Positions 40,437-49,350 are shown, counted from the first letter of the stretch. The stretch: 64,000 nt of DNA from Methylobacterium sp. J-088 (GCF_022829295.1 NZ_JAKSYH010000179.1:1-64000), one strand, 5' to 3'. Notes: a model not told the origin generated them from the letters alone. Program-made: numbers and translations.

Positions 40437-43121
40437 TCATTCGGCGGCCTTCAGGCGTTCCTCCGGCTTGCGCAGCGGCAGCCGCGCGGGGAACCGGGCG
40501 GCATCCGCTTCTGCCGACAGGCTGGCCACCAAGCTCGCCTGGGGCAGGGTGGCCTCCGCGACATCCAGCAGCGTGTCGATGCCATGCTCCAAGAACTCGT
40601 CAACCCGGTCGACCACCAGGACCTCCGGCCGGCGCAGGATGGCCCGGGCGAGGCCGATCCGCACCCGCACGCGCTCGGTCAGGAGCTGTCCGCGATTGCC
40701 GACCTCCTTATCCAGACCGCGCAGCTGGATCGGGCGCTCCAGGTCGAACTCCCGGAACACTGCCCGCGCCTCCCGCTGAATGATCGCCTCGCCGTGCATC
40801 CGCGCCGTGTCGATGCGGCCGAACAGCAGGTTATCGAGCACGGTGCTGCGCGGGTTGATCCGGTTGGGATCGTAGGATTCGACGTCGCAGCCGTGGTCGC
40901 CGTGCATGTGGCGCTGGACGATGGTCCGCGCGCCGACGATCCGCTGGCTCAGCGCCTCGTCGAGCAGGCCGAAGCGCATCCGCGGCTCGACATAGGCCAG
41001 GGTGAGGGCGAGGAACGCCACGCTGTCGGCCTCGCTGAGGCGCCCATCCTCGGGCAGGCGTGCGAGCCGGCGCAGATAATCCGGCAGGGCATCCGGCGTG
41101 ATCAGCGAGAAGCGCCGGAACAGCGGATGGCCGGGCGGCACGTCGGCGAAGATGTCCTTGAGGCTGGTGGCGATGGCCACACCCATGCGGTCGAGGTCGT
41201 CGAGGAGGTGCGCCTCCTCCAGCGCCTCGCGGAACAGCGGGGCAGCGGCGAGGCGCTGCGGGTCCAACAGCGTCGGGTCGCGCGGGACCCCGAACAGCAG
41301 GTTCTCGCCGACGGTCGCCTGATCGTTGTAGCGACCGCGGGCGAAGGGGATCACGAGGTCGGCGAGACCCTTGTCGACGAAATGCGTGCGCAGGTGCTCC
41401 CGGGCCGCGATCATGCGCTGGCCCACCGGCGTCTCGTGGGTGACCGAGCTGAGGGCGCCGAGGCCGAAGCGATACAGGTCGTCGCCGAGATCGAGCCGGC
41501 CCAGCAGATCGAGGAGGTGGGGGTCGAGTTCTCCGACGTCGCAGATCCCGAGGTGCCGATAGTCGATCCACGGGTCGTTGATGCTGTCGCAGGGATTGCC
41601 GGTCTTCACCGCCTCGTTGATCCGCATCTTGCTGAGATCGAGGCTACCGGTCCGCAGCGGCCGGATGCGCAGGCCGTAGAGCACGTTGTCGCGCAAGGTT
41701 CCCGGGAACAGGACCGGCTCCACGCCCGCGAAGGCGATTCGATAGGCGTGGGCCGGCCGCGGCAGGGTCGACAGGTCGTGCTTGCCGATCCGAATCGTGC
41801 CGCCCGGCGCCGTCTGCAGGCCAGCGAGGACGCGGGCGAATTCCTGGGCTGCCGGGCCGGGCGGGATGAGGGCGAGCCGCGTCGGCAATGGCACCTCGGC
41901 GTCGCCGACCTCGATTGGGCCACCGCCCTGCGGATCGCGCAATGTGAGGCCCTCCACTCGGAGCGGGCCACCGAGCGGCGGCGGCGTCTCACCGAGTTCC
42001 GGCTCGGCCGGCTGCAGACGCTGTGGTCCGAAATGCGCCGCCACGGTCTCGTACTTCACCTCGACGTCGAGGCGCTGCTGATCCCAGTCGATCAGCTCCT
42101 TGAGGGGCGGGGGCAGGTCGCGATAGGCGGCGAGCACGGCCACGAGCTGGCCGATATCGAGCTCGCCTTTCAGGGCGAAGACGCCGCCGATCGCGTAGAA
42201 CAGGAACGGCGTCACCTGAGCCAGCAGGTTGTTGAGGTATTTGACCGCGAACTTCCGCCGGTAGATCCGCAGGCGCAGGTCGTAGAGGCTGTAGAGCCGC
42301 CCGCCGATCTCCGCCCGTTCCCAGCGGCCGGTATCGTTGATCAGCACCGCCGGCAGCCCGTCGAGCACCTCGGCGACGCGGCCCGCGAGGGCGCGCGAGG
42401 CGATCTGACGGCGACGGCTCAGACGGATGATCTCCCGTCGCAGCCGCGGGATCACGGTCATCTGCACCGCGACCATGCCGCCGGCTGCGAGGCCGAGCCA
42501 CAGGTTCTGCATCAGGATGAAGGCGAGCGCGGTTGCGGCCTGCGTGCCAAGGAACACCGGAACCACGATCGCATCGCCGATGAAGGAGCCGATCGGCTCG
42601 ACCTCGTCGCGGATGATCGTCGCGGTCTCGGAGGATTTCACCTCCCGCTGCGTCTCCGGCGAGAAGCGGAGCATCAGGCAGAACAGCTGGAAGCGCAGGC
42701 GCCGCAGCATCCGCTCGCCCAAGATGCCCTTCTGCAGGTTGATCCAGAACTTGAAGGCCCCGTTGATCAGCACGAGGCCGAGGAACAGGGTGGAAAGGCC
42801 GAGCAGCAGCTCGAACCGGTCGACCTGGAACCCCTCGAACAGCCGCGTCGTCCCGCCACCGAGCAGCTGAGGCCATGACAGGGTGATGTCTAGGAACGAA
42901 GCGGTCGCCTCGCCGTGGGAGAAGGCCTTGCCGGTAATTGCGTCGTTGACGATGCGCTTGGGCAGGTCGAGCGAGGCGAAGTAAAACGGCAGAGAGGCCA
43001 GGACGACGGCGCAGATCCGGAACTGGTCTGCCTTCGAATAGCGCCAGATGTACGGAAACAGCCGCGGCTCAAGCGCGCGCATCGGCTCGTTCCATGGGGC
43101 AGCCGTCGGAGCGGAGGTCAT
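40437..43121 (-). CDS. ABC exporter with a degenerate, expanded nucleotide-binding domain
   Basis: An 894-residue protein. Residues about 30-340 are an exporter-type transmembrane domain (LASLPFYFASLDLPKRIVND; LFLGLVLINGAFKFWINLQK; PFLFYAIGGVFALKGELDIG). The NBD from about 385 has lost every catalytic motif. The Walker A position (417-428) reads LALIPPGPAAQEF without Gly-Lys-Ser/Thr. The signature position (812-819) reads QLLTERVR instead of LSGGQ. Walker B (834-842) reads VLVVDRVDE, with Arg replacing the catalytic Glu. The H-loop (865-870) reads VASLSA without His. About 300 residues are inserted between the first and last NBD parts, with three D/E-N-x-L-x-G repeats near 478, 606 and 763. 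It probably cannot hydrolyse ATP and may act as a scaffold or sensor. ATG at 43121; 43082 is an alternative. Confidence 0.85.
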   Translation of the reverse strand: MTSAPTAAPWNEPMRALEPRLFPYIWRYSKADQFRICAVVLASLPFYFASLDLPKRIVNDAITGKAFSHGEATASFLDITLSWPQLLGGGTTRLFEGFQVDRFELLLGLSTLFLGLVLINGAFKFWINLQKGILGERMLRRLRFQLFCLMLRFSPETQREVKSSETATIIRDEVEPIGSFIGDAIVVPVFLGTQAATALAFILMQNLWLGLAAGGMVAVQMTVIPRLRREIIRLSRRRQIASRALAGRVAEVLDGLPAVLINDTGRWERAEIGGRLYSLYDLRLRIYRRKFAVKYLNNLLAQVTPFLFYAIGGVFALKGELDIGQLVAVLAAYRDLPPPLKELIDWDQQRLDVEVKYETVAAHFGPQRLQPAEPELGETPPPLGGPLRVEGLTLRDPQGGGPIEVGDAEVPLPTRLALIPPGPAAQEFARVLAGLQTAPGGTIRIGKHDLSTLPRPAHAYRIAFAGVEPVLFPGTLRDNVLYGLRIRPLRTGSLDLSKMRINEAVKTGNPCDSINDPWIDYRHLGICDVGELDPHLLDLLGRLDLGDDLYRFGLGALSSVTHETPVGQRMIAAREHLRTHFVDKGLADLVIPFARGRYNDQATVGENLLFGVPRDPTLLDPQRLAAAPLFREALEEAHLLDDLDRMGVAIATSLKDIFADVPPGHPLFRRFSLITPDALPDYLRRLARLPEDGRLSEADSVAFLALTLAYVEPRMRFGLLDEALSQRIVGARTIVQRHMHGDHGCDVESYDPNRINPRSTVLDNLLFGRIDTARMHGEAIIQREARAVFREFDLERPIQLRGLDKEVGNRGQLLTERVRVRIGLARAILRRPEVLVVDRVDEFLEHGIDTLLDVAEATLPQASLVASLSAEADAARFPARLPLRKPEERLKAAE

Positions 43122-43321
43122 ACTGGTTCGCCGCGCTCATGCGTGGGCTCAGGATCAACACGGTAGCCCAGCGGTCTGGTTTCATCCAATGCACCCGAGA
43201 GGTCCGCCCTGCGCGAACTGGTGGACCGCGTTGCGGCGTCATCGATCCGTCATATAGGGAGAAGGCCGGCGCCTTCGATCGCATGGCTGCCGCGCAGCCG
43301 CATCGTCCGGGTTGAACAGGG

Positions 43322-43998
43322 CGACCGCGCGGTCAGGCCACCGTCCAAACGCAGGTTTGGGCCGGTGATTTAGGCGGCATCATCGGAGGCAAGGAACGCG
43401 ATCGTCGCGGCGATCTCGTCGATGCGTCCGTGGCGGCCCATCGGTACGCTTTGTCGGCGCTCCTCCGTGGCCGGCAGGCTGTCGATCCAGCGGGGGCGCA
43501 CGTTTTTCATGCGGACGTTGTCGGCGGCGTAGCTGTCGGTGAACAGCTTGGTGTAGGCCGCGAGCCCCGCGCAGAACACCGCCGGGGTCGGGAACATCGG
43601 GCTCGGCTCGAAGGCCCAGGCGGTCGAGATGTTGATGATCGCCCCGGCGCGCTGTGCCTTCATGATCGGCGTCACGAGGCGGAGCGAGCGCACGACGTTC
43701 ATCAGCCAGATGTCCAAACCGGCGTGCCACTGGGCGTCCGTGATGTCGAGCAGCGGCGCCCGGGGCCCGTGGCCGGCGCTATTGACCAGGACATCAATTC
43801 GGTCCCAGCGCGCTATGGCTCCGTCGACGACGTGCTGAAGGCCCTCGGGGACTGGTTTGAGCCGGTCACGCCGAATCCGCTTAGCTTCTGGGCCAGCGCT
43901 TCGCCCTTGCCGGCGGACGAAAGGATCGCGACGGCGAAACCGTCCTCCGCCGGCTTGCGGGCGGCCGCCGCCGCCATGCCACTGCCCCCCGCTGTCAC
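43322..43998 (-). pseudogene. Broken short-chain dehydrogenase/reductase
   Basis: The SDR cofactor region VTAGGSGMAAAAARKPAEDG then FAVAILSSAGKGEALAQKL is encoded at the 5' end (downward from 43998). Near 43845-43853 the frame shifts, and the rest (DGAIARWDRIDVLVNSAGHG, IINISTAWAFEPSPMF, AGLAAYTKLFTDSYAADNVR) continues in a different frame. A TAA at 43370-43372 replaces a conserved Tyr codon after FLASDDAA. The lost C-terminus ITGPNLRLDGGLT is still readable past it. No good start codon is visible upstream either. Confidence 0.85.
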
Positions 43999-44385
43999 GA
44001 GCGCCCCTTTCCCGCCCGTCGTCGTTCGCTCGTCTCAGTCGCTTCGAAGAAGCCGGGGCGGCGAATCGCCACCGCCGGTGATTTTCCGAGCTCAGGCAAT
44101 GCCGTCTCGACGGGTCCGGCGGTCCGGGCCTTCTCCCCCACACCTTTTTCCCTCTGCGGGAGGGGCGCGCATTTTGCGCGTTCCGCTATTCCCCACTGAG
44201 GTGTCGAGCCCTCGCCATCCGGCAAGTTAGGGGCTTGGCAGGATACAACCATGCACGCGTCGGCCTTGCCCCGGAGCGCGTGTCCTTATATTGCGACGCA
44301 ACCACCACGACTCCGTACCTGGACCGGCGCGGACGGCCGCGCCGCGCGGCCGCCAGGGAGCCGGCACAACCCGTTTCGGGCCGAC

Positions 44386-46212
44386 ATGAATCTGCGCAAC
44401 ATCGCCATCATCGCTCACGTCGACCACGGCAAGACGACGCTCGTCGACAAGCTGCTGGCCCAGTCCGGCACCTTCCGCGAGAACCAGCGGGTCGAGGAGC
44501 GGGCGATGGACTCGAACGACCTCGAGAAGGAACGTGGCATCACGATCCTGGCGAAGGCGACTTCGGTCGTCTGGAAGGACACCCGCATCAACATCGTCGA
44601 CACCCCCGGCCACGCCGATTTCGGCGGCGAGGTCGAGCGCATCCTGTCGATGGTCGACGGCGTGATCGTGCTGGTCGACGCCGCCGAGGGGCCGATGCCG
44701 CAGACCAAGTTCGTGGTCGGCAAGGCCCTCAAAATCGGCCTGCGCCCGATCGTGGCGATCAACAAGGTCGACCGGCCGGACGCCCGCATCACCGAGGTGG
44801 TGAACGAGGTGTTCGATCTCTTCGCCGCCCTCGACGCCACCGACGACCAGCTCGATTTCCCGATCCTCTACGGGTCCGGCCGCAACGGCTGGATGGCCGA
44901 CAGCCCGGATGCCGACCCGTCGGTGGGCCTGGAGCCGCTGTTCGCGCTCGTGCTCAAGCACGTCCCCCCCGCCAAGGTGGAGGAGGGGCCGTTCCGGATG
45001 CTCGGCACCCTGCTCGAGGCCAACCCGTTCCTCGGCCGGATCATCACCGGGCGCATCGCCTCCGGCACCGTGAAGCCGAACCAGCAGATCAAGGTGCTCT
45101 CGCGCGACGGCAAGGTCGTGGAGACCGGCCGCGTCTCGAAGATCCTCGCCTTCCGCGGCCTGGAGCGTGCGCCGATCGACGTCGGCGAGGCGGGCGATAT
45201 CGTCTCGATCGCCGGCCTGATGAAGGGCACGGTGGCCGACACCTTCTGCGACCCGCAGGTCGACACGCCGATCCAGGCCCAGCCGATCGATCCGCCCACC
45301 GTAACGATGTCGTTCATCGTGAACGATTCGCCGCTGGCCGGCACCGAGGGCGACAAAGTCACGAGCCGGATGATTCGCGACCGCCTGTTCAAGGAGGGCG
45401 AGGGCAACGTCACGCTCAAGATCGAGGAGGCGACCGACAAGGACTCGTTCTATGTGTCCGGCCGCGGCGAGCTTCAGCTCGCCATCCTGATCGAGACCAT
45501 GCGCCGCGAGGGCTTCGAGATCGCGGTCTCACGCCCCCGAGTCGTCTTCGAGAAGGACGAGGAGGGCAACCTGCTCGAGCCGATCGAGGAGGTGGTGATC
45601 GACGTGGACGAGGAGCACTCGGGTGTCGTCGTCCAGAAAATGTCGGAGCGTAAGGCTGACATGTTGGAGATGCGGCCGTCGGGCGGTGACCGCCTGCGCC
45701 TCGTATTCCACGCCCCGACCCGCGGCCTGATCGGCTACCAGGGCGAGTTGCTGACCGACACGCGCGGCACGGCGATCATGAACCGCCTGTTCAAGGCCTA
45801 CGAGCCCTTCAAGGGCGAGATCGCCGGACGCCGCAACGGCGTGCTCATCTCGAACGACAAGGGCGAGGCGGTGGCCTACGCCATGTGGAACCTCGAAGAC
45901 CGAGGCCCGATGATGATCGAGCCCGGCTGGAAGGTCTATCAGGGCATGATCATCGGCGAGCACAACCGCGAGAACGATCTCGAGGTGAACGTGCTCAAGG
46001 GCAAGAAGCTCACCAACATCCGCACCACCTCGAAGGACGAGGCTGTGCGCCTGACGCCGCCGATCCGGATGACCCTGGAGAAGTCGCTGGCCTGGATCCA
46101 GGACGACGAGCTGGTCGAGGTCACGCCGAAGTCGATCCGGCTGCGCAAGACCGTGCTGGATCCGAACGACCGCAAGCGCGTCGAGCGCTCCTCCAAGGAC
46201 AGCGCGGCCTGA
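44386..46212 (+). CDS. typA: Ribosome-associated GTPase TypA/BipA
   Basis: A 608-residue translational GTPase. G motifs are AHVDHGKTTLVDKLL, ERGITILAKATSV, VDTPGHADFGGEVERIL and INKVDRPDA. EF-G-like domains II, III and V follow, then the BipA-specific C-terminal domain (KGKKLTNIRTTSKDEAVRLT; PPIRMTLEKSLAWIQDDELV). It binds 70S ribosomes and matters for 50S assembly and growth under stress or cold. The ATG at 44386 is the family-typical start (MNLRNIAIIAHVDHGK). Confidence 0.97.
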   Translation: MNLRNIAIIAHVDHGKTTLVDKLLAQSGTFRENQRVEERAMDSNDLEKERGITILAKATSVVWKDTRINIVDTPGHADFGGEVERILSMVDGVIVLVDAAEGPMPQTKFVVGKALKIGLRPIVAINKVDRPDARITEVVNEVFDLFAALDATDDQLDFPILYGSGRNGWMADSPDADPSVGLEPLFALVLKHVPPAKVEEGPFRMLGTLLEANPFLGRIITGRIASGTVKPNQQIKVLSRDGKVVETGRVSKILAFRGLERAPIDVGEAGDIVSIAGLMKGTVADTFCDPQVDTPIQAQPIDPPTVTMSFIVNDSPLAGTEGDKVTSRMIRDRLFKEGEGNVTLKIEEATDKDSFYVSGRGELQLAILIETMRREGFEIAVSRPRVVFEKDEEGNLLEPIEEVVIDVDEEHSGVVVQKMSERKADMLEMRPSGGDRLRLVFHAPTRGLIGYQGELLTDTRGTAIMNRLFKAYEPFKGEIAGRRNGVLISNDKGEAVAYAMWNLEDRGPMMIEPGWKVYQGMIIGEHNRENDLEVNVLKGKKLTNIRTTSKDEAVRLTPPIRMTLEKSLAWIQDDELVEVTPKSIRLRKTVLDPNDRKRVERSSKDSAA

Positions 46213-46214
46213 GC

Positions 46215-46271
46215 TGAACGGCCGGCAACCGGACGTGAACGGCCGGCAACCGGGTGCTCAGGCCCGGTTGC
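46215..46271 (+). terminator. Direct repeat and hairpin after typA
   Basis: TGAACGGCCGGCAACCGG occurs twice in tandem (46215-46232 and 46236-46253). The second copy forms the left arm of a hairpin GCAACCGGG (46246-46254) / CCCGGTTGC (46263-46271). It lies directly after the typA stop and has no T-run, so it is a weak or factor-assisted terminator at best. Confidence 0.5.
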
Positions 46272-46362
46272 TGATGCAGCCCTTATTCCGGATCGCTCTC
46301 GAGTCCATCGAACCCTTATGCCGGCCTTCATAGCTTGGCATAGCGGTACCCGAGAGGTCCGC

Positions 46363-46608
46363 GTGAACCCCCAGACGACCATGACCGTCGCACTGAATTC
46401 ATCCCTGCCGGCCACCGCCGGCACGCCCCTGTCCTATCTCGTCGGCCAGGACGGCGCAGGCCATTGGGTGGCTGTCGAGACCGGCGGGCGTGCGGGGGGC
46501 ATCTTCCGCAGCCGCCAGGATGCAATCCGCTACGCCTGTGTCGAAAGCGGCTGCCGGCCGGACGCCGTGAAGCTGGCCACAGATCCGATTCCGTTCCGGC
46601 TCGCCTGA
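46363..46608 (+). CDS. Small protein of unknown function (DUF2188-like)
   Basis: An 81-residue protein starting at a GTG at 46363 with GAGAGGTCC just upstream; longer (46318) and shorter (46381) starts exist. The C-terminal part (HWVAVETGGRAGGIFRSRQD then AIRYACVESGCRPDAVKL) resembles small alphaproteobacterial DUF2188-like folds in which a xGGxF-S-xxDAIxYA motif recurs. It has two cysteines. No function is known. Confidence 0.6.
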   Translation: MNPQTTMTVALNSSLPATAGTPLSYLVGQDGAGHWVAVETGGRAGGIFRSRQDAIRYACVESGCRPDAVKLATDPIPFRLA

Positions 46609-46623
46609 GCCGTCCGGGCGGCG

Positions 46624-46782
46624 TCAGCTGCTCCCTGGGTCGGTCTCGTCGTTCTGACTCCCGCCGCTCGACGGCCCGGCTCCGGGATGACCCTCGGTTT
46701 TCTCGTTCGGATCCTTGACCGCGTCAGGTGCGACGTTCTTCGGCTTCTCGGGCTTCGCACCCGTGTCCTCGCGCTCGCTCAT
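46624..46782 (-). CDS. 52-residue hydrophilic protein, third gene of small-protein operon
   Basis: A very short gene, MSEREDTGAKPEKPKNVAPD ... ending ETDPGSS. It is dominated by Glu, Asp, Lys, Pro, Gly and Ser, and predicted disordered. Its ATG (46782) overlaps the preceding stop as ATGA, the best evidence that it is translated. No domain is recognised. Confidence 0.6.
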   Translation of the reverse strand: MSEREDTGAKPEKPKNVAPDAVKDPNEKTEGHPGAGPSSGGSQNDETDPGSS

Positions 46783-47093
46783 TCATGGTTCTCCCGTTCC
46801 GACCGGTAATGCCCGTCCGCAACCGTCTCGCCGGCGTCTGGACCGCGGGACGCTTTCTGATCTGAATGGCCACCGGACGAGCCCCCGATCGCCGGCGGCG
46901 ACCGCCCAGGCTCGCCGGTGTCGCGCCAACCCTCGCCAGGTTCCGGCTGGGGCTTTTCGCCCCCGCCCATGTTGGTGATGGCCGCCTGTTCGGCCGTCTG
47001 GTGGCCGCCCCCGGCGGGCGGATCGCCGCGGGACCCGACCGCATCGTCGGGCTTGCGGGTGACGGTTCCGGATTCGCTGGTCGGGCGGGCCAT
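46779..47093 (-). CDS. 104-residue hydrophilic protein, second gene of small-protein operon
   Basis: Starts MARPTSESGTVTRKPDDAVG and is rich in Gly, Pro, Glu, Ser and Asp with very few hydrophobic residues, so it is predicted to be disordered. Its ATG shares a base with the stop of the preceding gene (TGATG), and its own stop overlaps the next ATG. The segment AEQAAITNMGGGEKPQPEPG is the only mildly ordered part. No family is recognised. Confidence 0.6.
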   Translation of the reverse strand: MARPTSESGTVTRKPDDAVGSRGDPPAGGGHQTAEQAAITNMGGGEKPQPEPGEGWRDTGEPGRSPPAIGGSSGGHSDQKASRGPDAGETVADGHYRSERENHE

Positions 47094-47434
47094 CAGCGCT
47101 TCCCGTCGTCTTGGCCGACGGCGGCCGTTGCGCGGTCGATCGCCTCGCTCAGATCCGAGCCGCTGCCGGATGCGTTTTCGCTGGACGTGCCCTTCAGCTT
47201 GTCGAGGTTCTCGCGCGGCGTCTCGGCCTCGGTCGCATCCGTGGCATCGGAGCCGGGGGTGCCGGAGGCGATCCGCGCGGCTTCGGCATCGCCCGCCGGG
47301 TTCCGTTTCAAGTCCGCCTGCGTGCGGGCAGCCGAGCCGATATCCAGCGGCGAATCCTGTCCGAGATCCTGGCCGTTTCGGTCCGCGTTCGCGTCGAAGT
47401 CCTTGAGGGACGGTCGTCCTGTCTGGCCGGTCAT
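47093..47434 (-). CDS. 113-residue hydrophilic protein, first gene of small-protein operon
   Basis: Starts MTGQTGRPSLKDFDANADRN and ends TAAVGQDDGKR. Composition is dominated by Asp, Ala, Gly, Ser, Thr, Glu and Asn, with no membrane segment or signal peptide. GGAAAGG lies upstream of the ATG at 47434. It heads three overlapping genes, which argues that all are expressed. Such proteins in methylobacteria are often stress-related, but that is inference. Confidence 0.62.
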   Translation of the reverse strand: MTGQTGRPSLKDFDANADRNGQDLGQDSPLDIGSAARTQADLKRNPAGDAEAARIASGTPGSDATDATEAETPRENLDKLKGTSSENASGSGSDLSEAIDRATAAVGQDDGKR

Positions 47435-47527
47435 GGCGCGCCTTTCCGTGTCTTCGCAGAACAACCGGGGCGGCGCGGGAGAGTTGCGCCCCTCGGGCGA
47501 TGGGGCGCGGGCAACAGCGTTCGGGCG

Positions 47528-48025
47528 TTAGCGACCGATGATGCGGGGCAGGAGTTTCTGGGCCAGGCGCAGCACCGTATCCTCCGCCGCGCCGCGGTCG
47601 ATCGACCGGGCATCGATCGTCAGTAGATCGCCGTCACGGAGGACGATGGCTGTCGCGCCGGCGCCCGTCTCGAAGACGTAAGACGTGATCCACGCGACCC
47701 CCGGGCCGGCCGGCAGAGTGGTGAGCCGGCAATCCGGGTTCTTCTTAACGCACATCGTTTCCAGCGCGCCCATCGTGGTCTTGCCAGTGCGGATTCGGCC
47801 CTCGGTGCCGTCCGTGAGGCGGCCCAACTGCAGCGCGACCGTCGGAGCGCCGTCGCAGCCAGGGCAGGTGAGCATGAGCTGGAACGGTTGCGCCTGCGCG
47901 GTGGCATCCTTGTCAAGGGCGGTGCGGGCGTCCTCAGCCAGCGGCGTGAGATCGTGGACCGCAAAACCCAGCGCCAGCACGGCTTGCGACCAGAGGCAGC
48001 ACAAGATCACGACGAAACAACGCAT
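47528..48025 (-). CDS. Secreted protein of unknown function
   Basis: A 165-residue protein with an N-terminal signal peptide (MRCFVVILCCLWSQAVLALG). The mature part contains a CPGC motif (LTCPGCDGAPTVALQL), a second cysteine pair in MCVKKNPDCRL, and an ordered C-terminal VFETGAGATAIVLRDGDLLT followed by AEDTVLRLAQKLLPRIIG. The cysteines may form periplasmic disulfides. No family is recognised. It reads in the same direction as the small-protein operon and may precede it on the transcript. Confidence 0.68.
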   Translation of the reverse strand: MRCFVVILCCLWSQAVLALGFAVHDLTPLAEDARTALDKDATAQAQPFQLMLTCPGCDGAPTVALQLGRLTDGTEGRIRTGKTTMGALETMCVKKNPDCRLTTLPAGPGVAWITSYVFETGAGATAIVLRDGDLLTIDARSIDRGAAEDTVLRLAQKLLPRIIGR

Positions 48026-48099
48026 GACAGAACCCCCGGCCGATCACGCTTTTCGCGGTACCGGAACGATCGAGGAAGATCCAGGCTGGAGATGCAACG

Positions 48100-48235
48100 T
48101 TGATCGATAAAAGTGATAGAAAAAATCTGTATCTTATTGGAAATAATCGCCGTCGATATCGAAATTGGTAGGCATTTTCAGCGGTAAATCTATGTGACGC
48201 CGCCAATTTTTCAGTAGAAATATATAACTCAAGCC
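48100..48235. other. AT-rich intergenic island
   Basis: Within a genome of very high GC, this stretch (AAAGTGATAGAAAAAATCTG, GAAATAATCGCC, AATTTTTCAGTAGAAATATA) is strongly AT-rich. No coding frame is supported. It lies in the 350-bp gap between cysK and the secreted-protein gene. It may be a promoter region, a binding site for MucR- or H-NS-like proteins, or a remnant of foreign DNA. Confidence 0.5.
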
Positions 48236-48341
48236 ACGCCATCCACGCGAAACGTAGCGGCGTACGGTTCGCCGCAGGGTCGCCCGCGATCGGATCCACC
48301 GGTGGTAGGGCTCCGCGCCGTTCGATCCGGAGCGGAGCCAG

Positions 48342-48366
48342 AGCCCGTTCCGTCGCGGAACGGGCT
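48342..48366 (-). terminator. Hairpin terminator candidate of cysK
   Basis: A perfect 10-bp stem AGCCCGTTCC / GGAACGGGCT with a GTCGC loop begins 10 bp after the cysK stop. No T-run follows on the minus strand, so the hairpin may need help from Rho. Confidence 0.6.
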
Positions 48367-48375
48367 GCGTTCGGC

Positions 48376-49350
48376 TTAGCCGATCCCTTCAAAGAGCGCC
48401 GACGAGATGTAGCGCTCGGCGAAGCTGCAGGCGATCGTAACGATGCGCTTGCCCTTGAATTCCGGCCGCTTCGCCAGCTCGAGGGCGGCGGCGACGTTGC
48501 CGCCGGTCGAGATGCCGCCCGGGATGCCGTCGAGGCGGGCGAGCGCCCGGGCGGTCTCGAATGCGGTCTGGTTGGAGACCTTCAGCACCCCGTCGAGGAT
48601 GTCGGTGTGGAGATTGTCGGGGATGAAGCCGGCGCCGATACCCTGAATCTTGTGCGGCCCCGGCTGGCCGCCCGAGATCACCGGAGAATCCTCCGGCTCG
48701 ACGGCAAAGACCTTCAGGTTCGGCAGGCGAGGCTTCAGCACCTCGCCGACGCCCGTCACGGTACCACCGGTGCCGACGCCCGCCACGAACGCGTCAAGCT
48801 GGCCGCCGGTGTCGCTCCAGATCTCCTCGGCGGTGGTTTTCCGGTGGATCTCGGGGTTGGCGGGGTTCGAGAATTGCTGCGGCATCACCGAGCCGGGAAT
48901 CTCTTTCAGGAGCTCCTCGGCCTTGGCGATCGCGCCCTTCATGCCCTGCGCGCCGGGTGTGAGCGCCAGTTCCGCGCCCAGGAACGCCAGCATCTTGCGC
49001 CGCTCCAGCGACATCGTCTCCGGCATGACCAGGATCAGGCGGTAGCCCCGTGCCGCTGCCGTGAAGGCGAGCGCGATGCCGGTGTTGCCCGAAGTCGGCT
49101 CCACCAGCGTGCCGCCCGGCTGAAGCTTACCGGACGCCTCCAGTGCGTCGATCATGTTGACGCCGATACGGTCCTTGACGCTCGCGATCGGGTTGAAAAA
49201 CTCCAGCTTCAGCAGGATCTCGGCGTCGACCCCGTGCTCCTTCGGCAGGCGGTTCAGCCGGACCAGGGGGGTGTTGCCGATCGTCTCGGTGATCGAGCCG
49301 TAGACACGGCCATGGCCGACCTTCGCCGGCGCGTTGAGGGAATCGGCCAT
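48376..49350 (-). CDS. cysK: Cysteine synthase (O-acetylserine sulfhydrylase)
   Basis: A 324-residue fold-type II PLP enzyme making cysteine from O-acetylserine and sulfide. The PLP lysine is in [19 protein letters not shown], the substrate loop is [15 protein letters not shown], and the phosphate cradle is [31 protein letters not shown] is typical of CysK. ATG at 49350, with a GGAGCTC ribosome-binding site. No other sulfur gene is adjacent. Confidence 0.95.
   Translation of the reverse strand: MADSLNAPAKVGHGRVYGSITETIGNTPLVRLNRLPKEHGVDAEILLKLEFFNPIASVKDRIGVNMIDALEASGKLQPGGTLVEPTSGNTGIALAFTAAARGYRLILVMPETMSLERRKMLAFLGAELALTPGAQGMKGAIAKAEELLKEIPGSVMPQQFSNPANPEIHRKTTAEEIWSDTGGQLDAFVAGVGTGGTVTGVGEVLKPRLPNLKVFAVEPEDSPVISGGQPGPHKIQGIGAGFIPDNLHTDILDGVLKVSNQTAFETARALARLDGIPGGISTGGNVAAALELAKRPEFKGKRIVTIACSFAERYISSALFEGIG

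Noticed and set aside
40338..42878. An 846-codon open frame antisense to the ABC exporter
   Set aside because: It lacks motifs, and its product is rich in Arg, Glu, His and Gln as expected from antisense reading; the membrane protein on the other strand is clear.
43069..43140. A 23-codon leader frame (MSAANQYDLRSDG...) overlapping the start of the ABC exporter gene
   Set aside because: No ribosome-binding site or attenuator structure was seen; it looks like a chance out-of-frame ATG.
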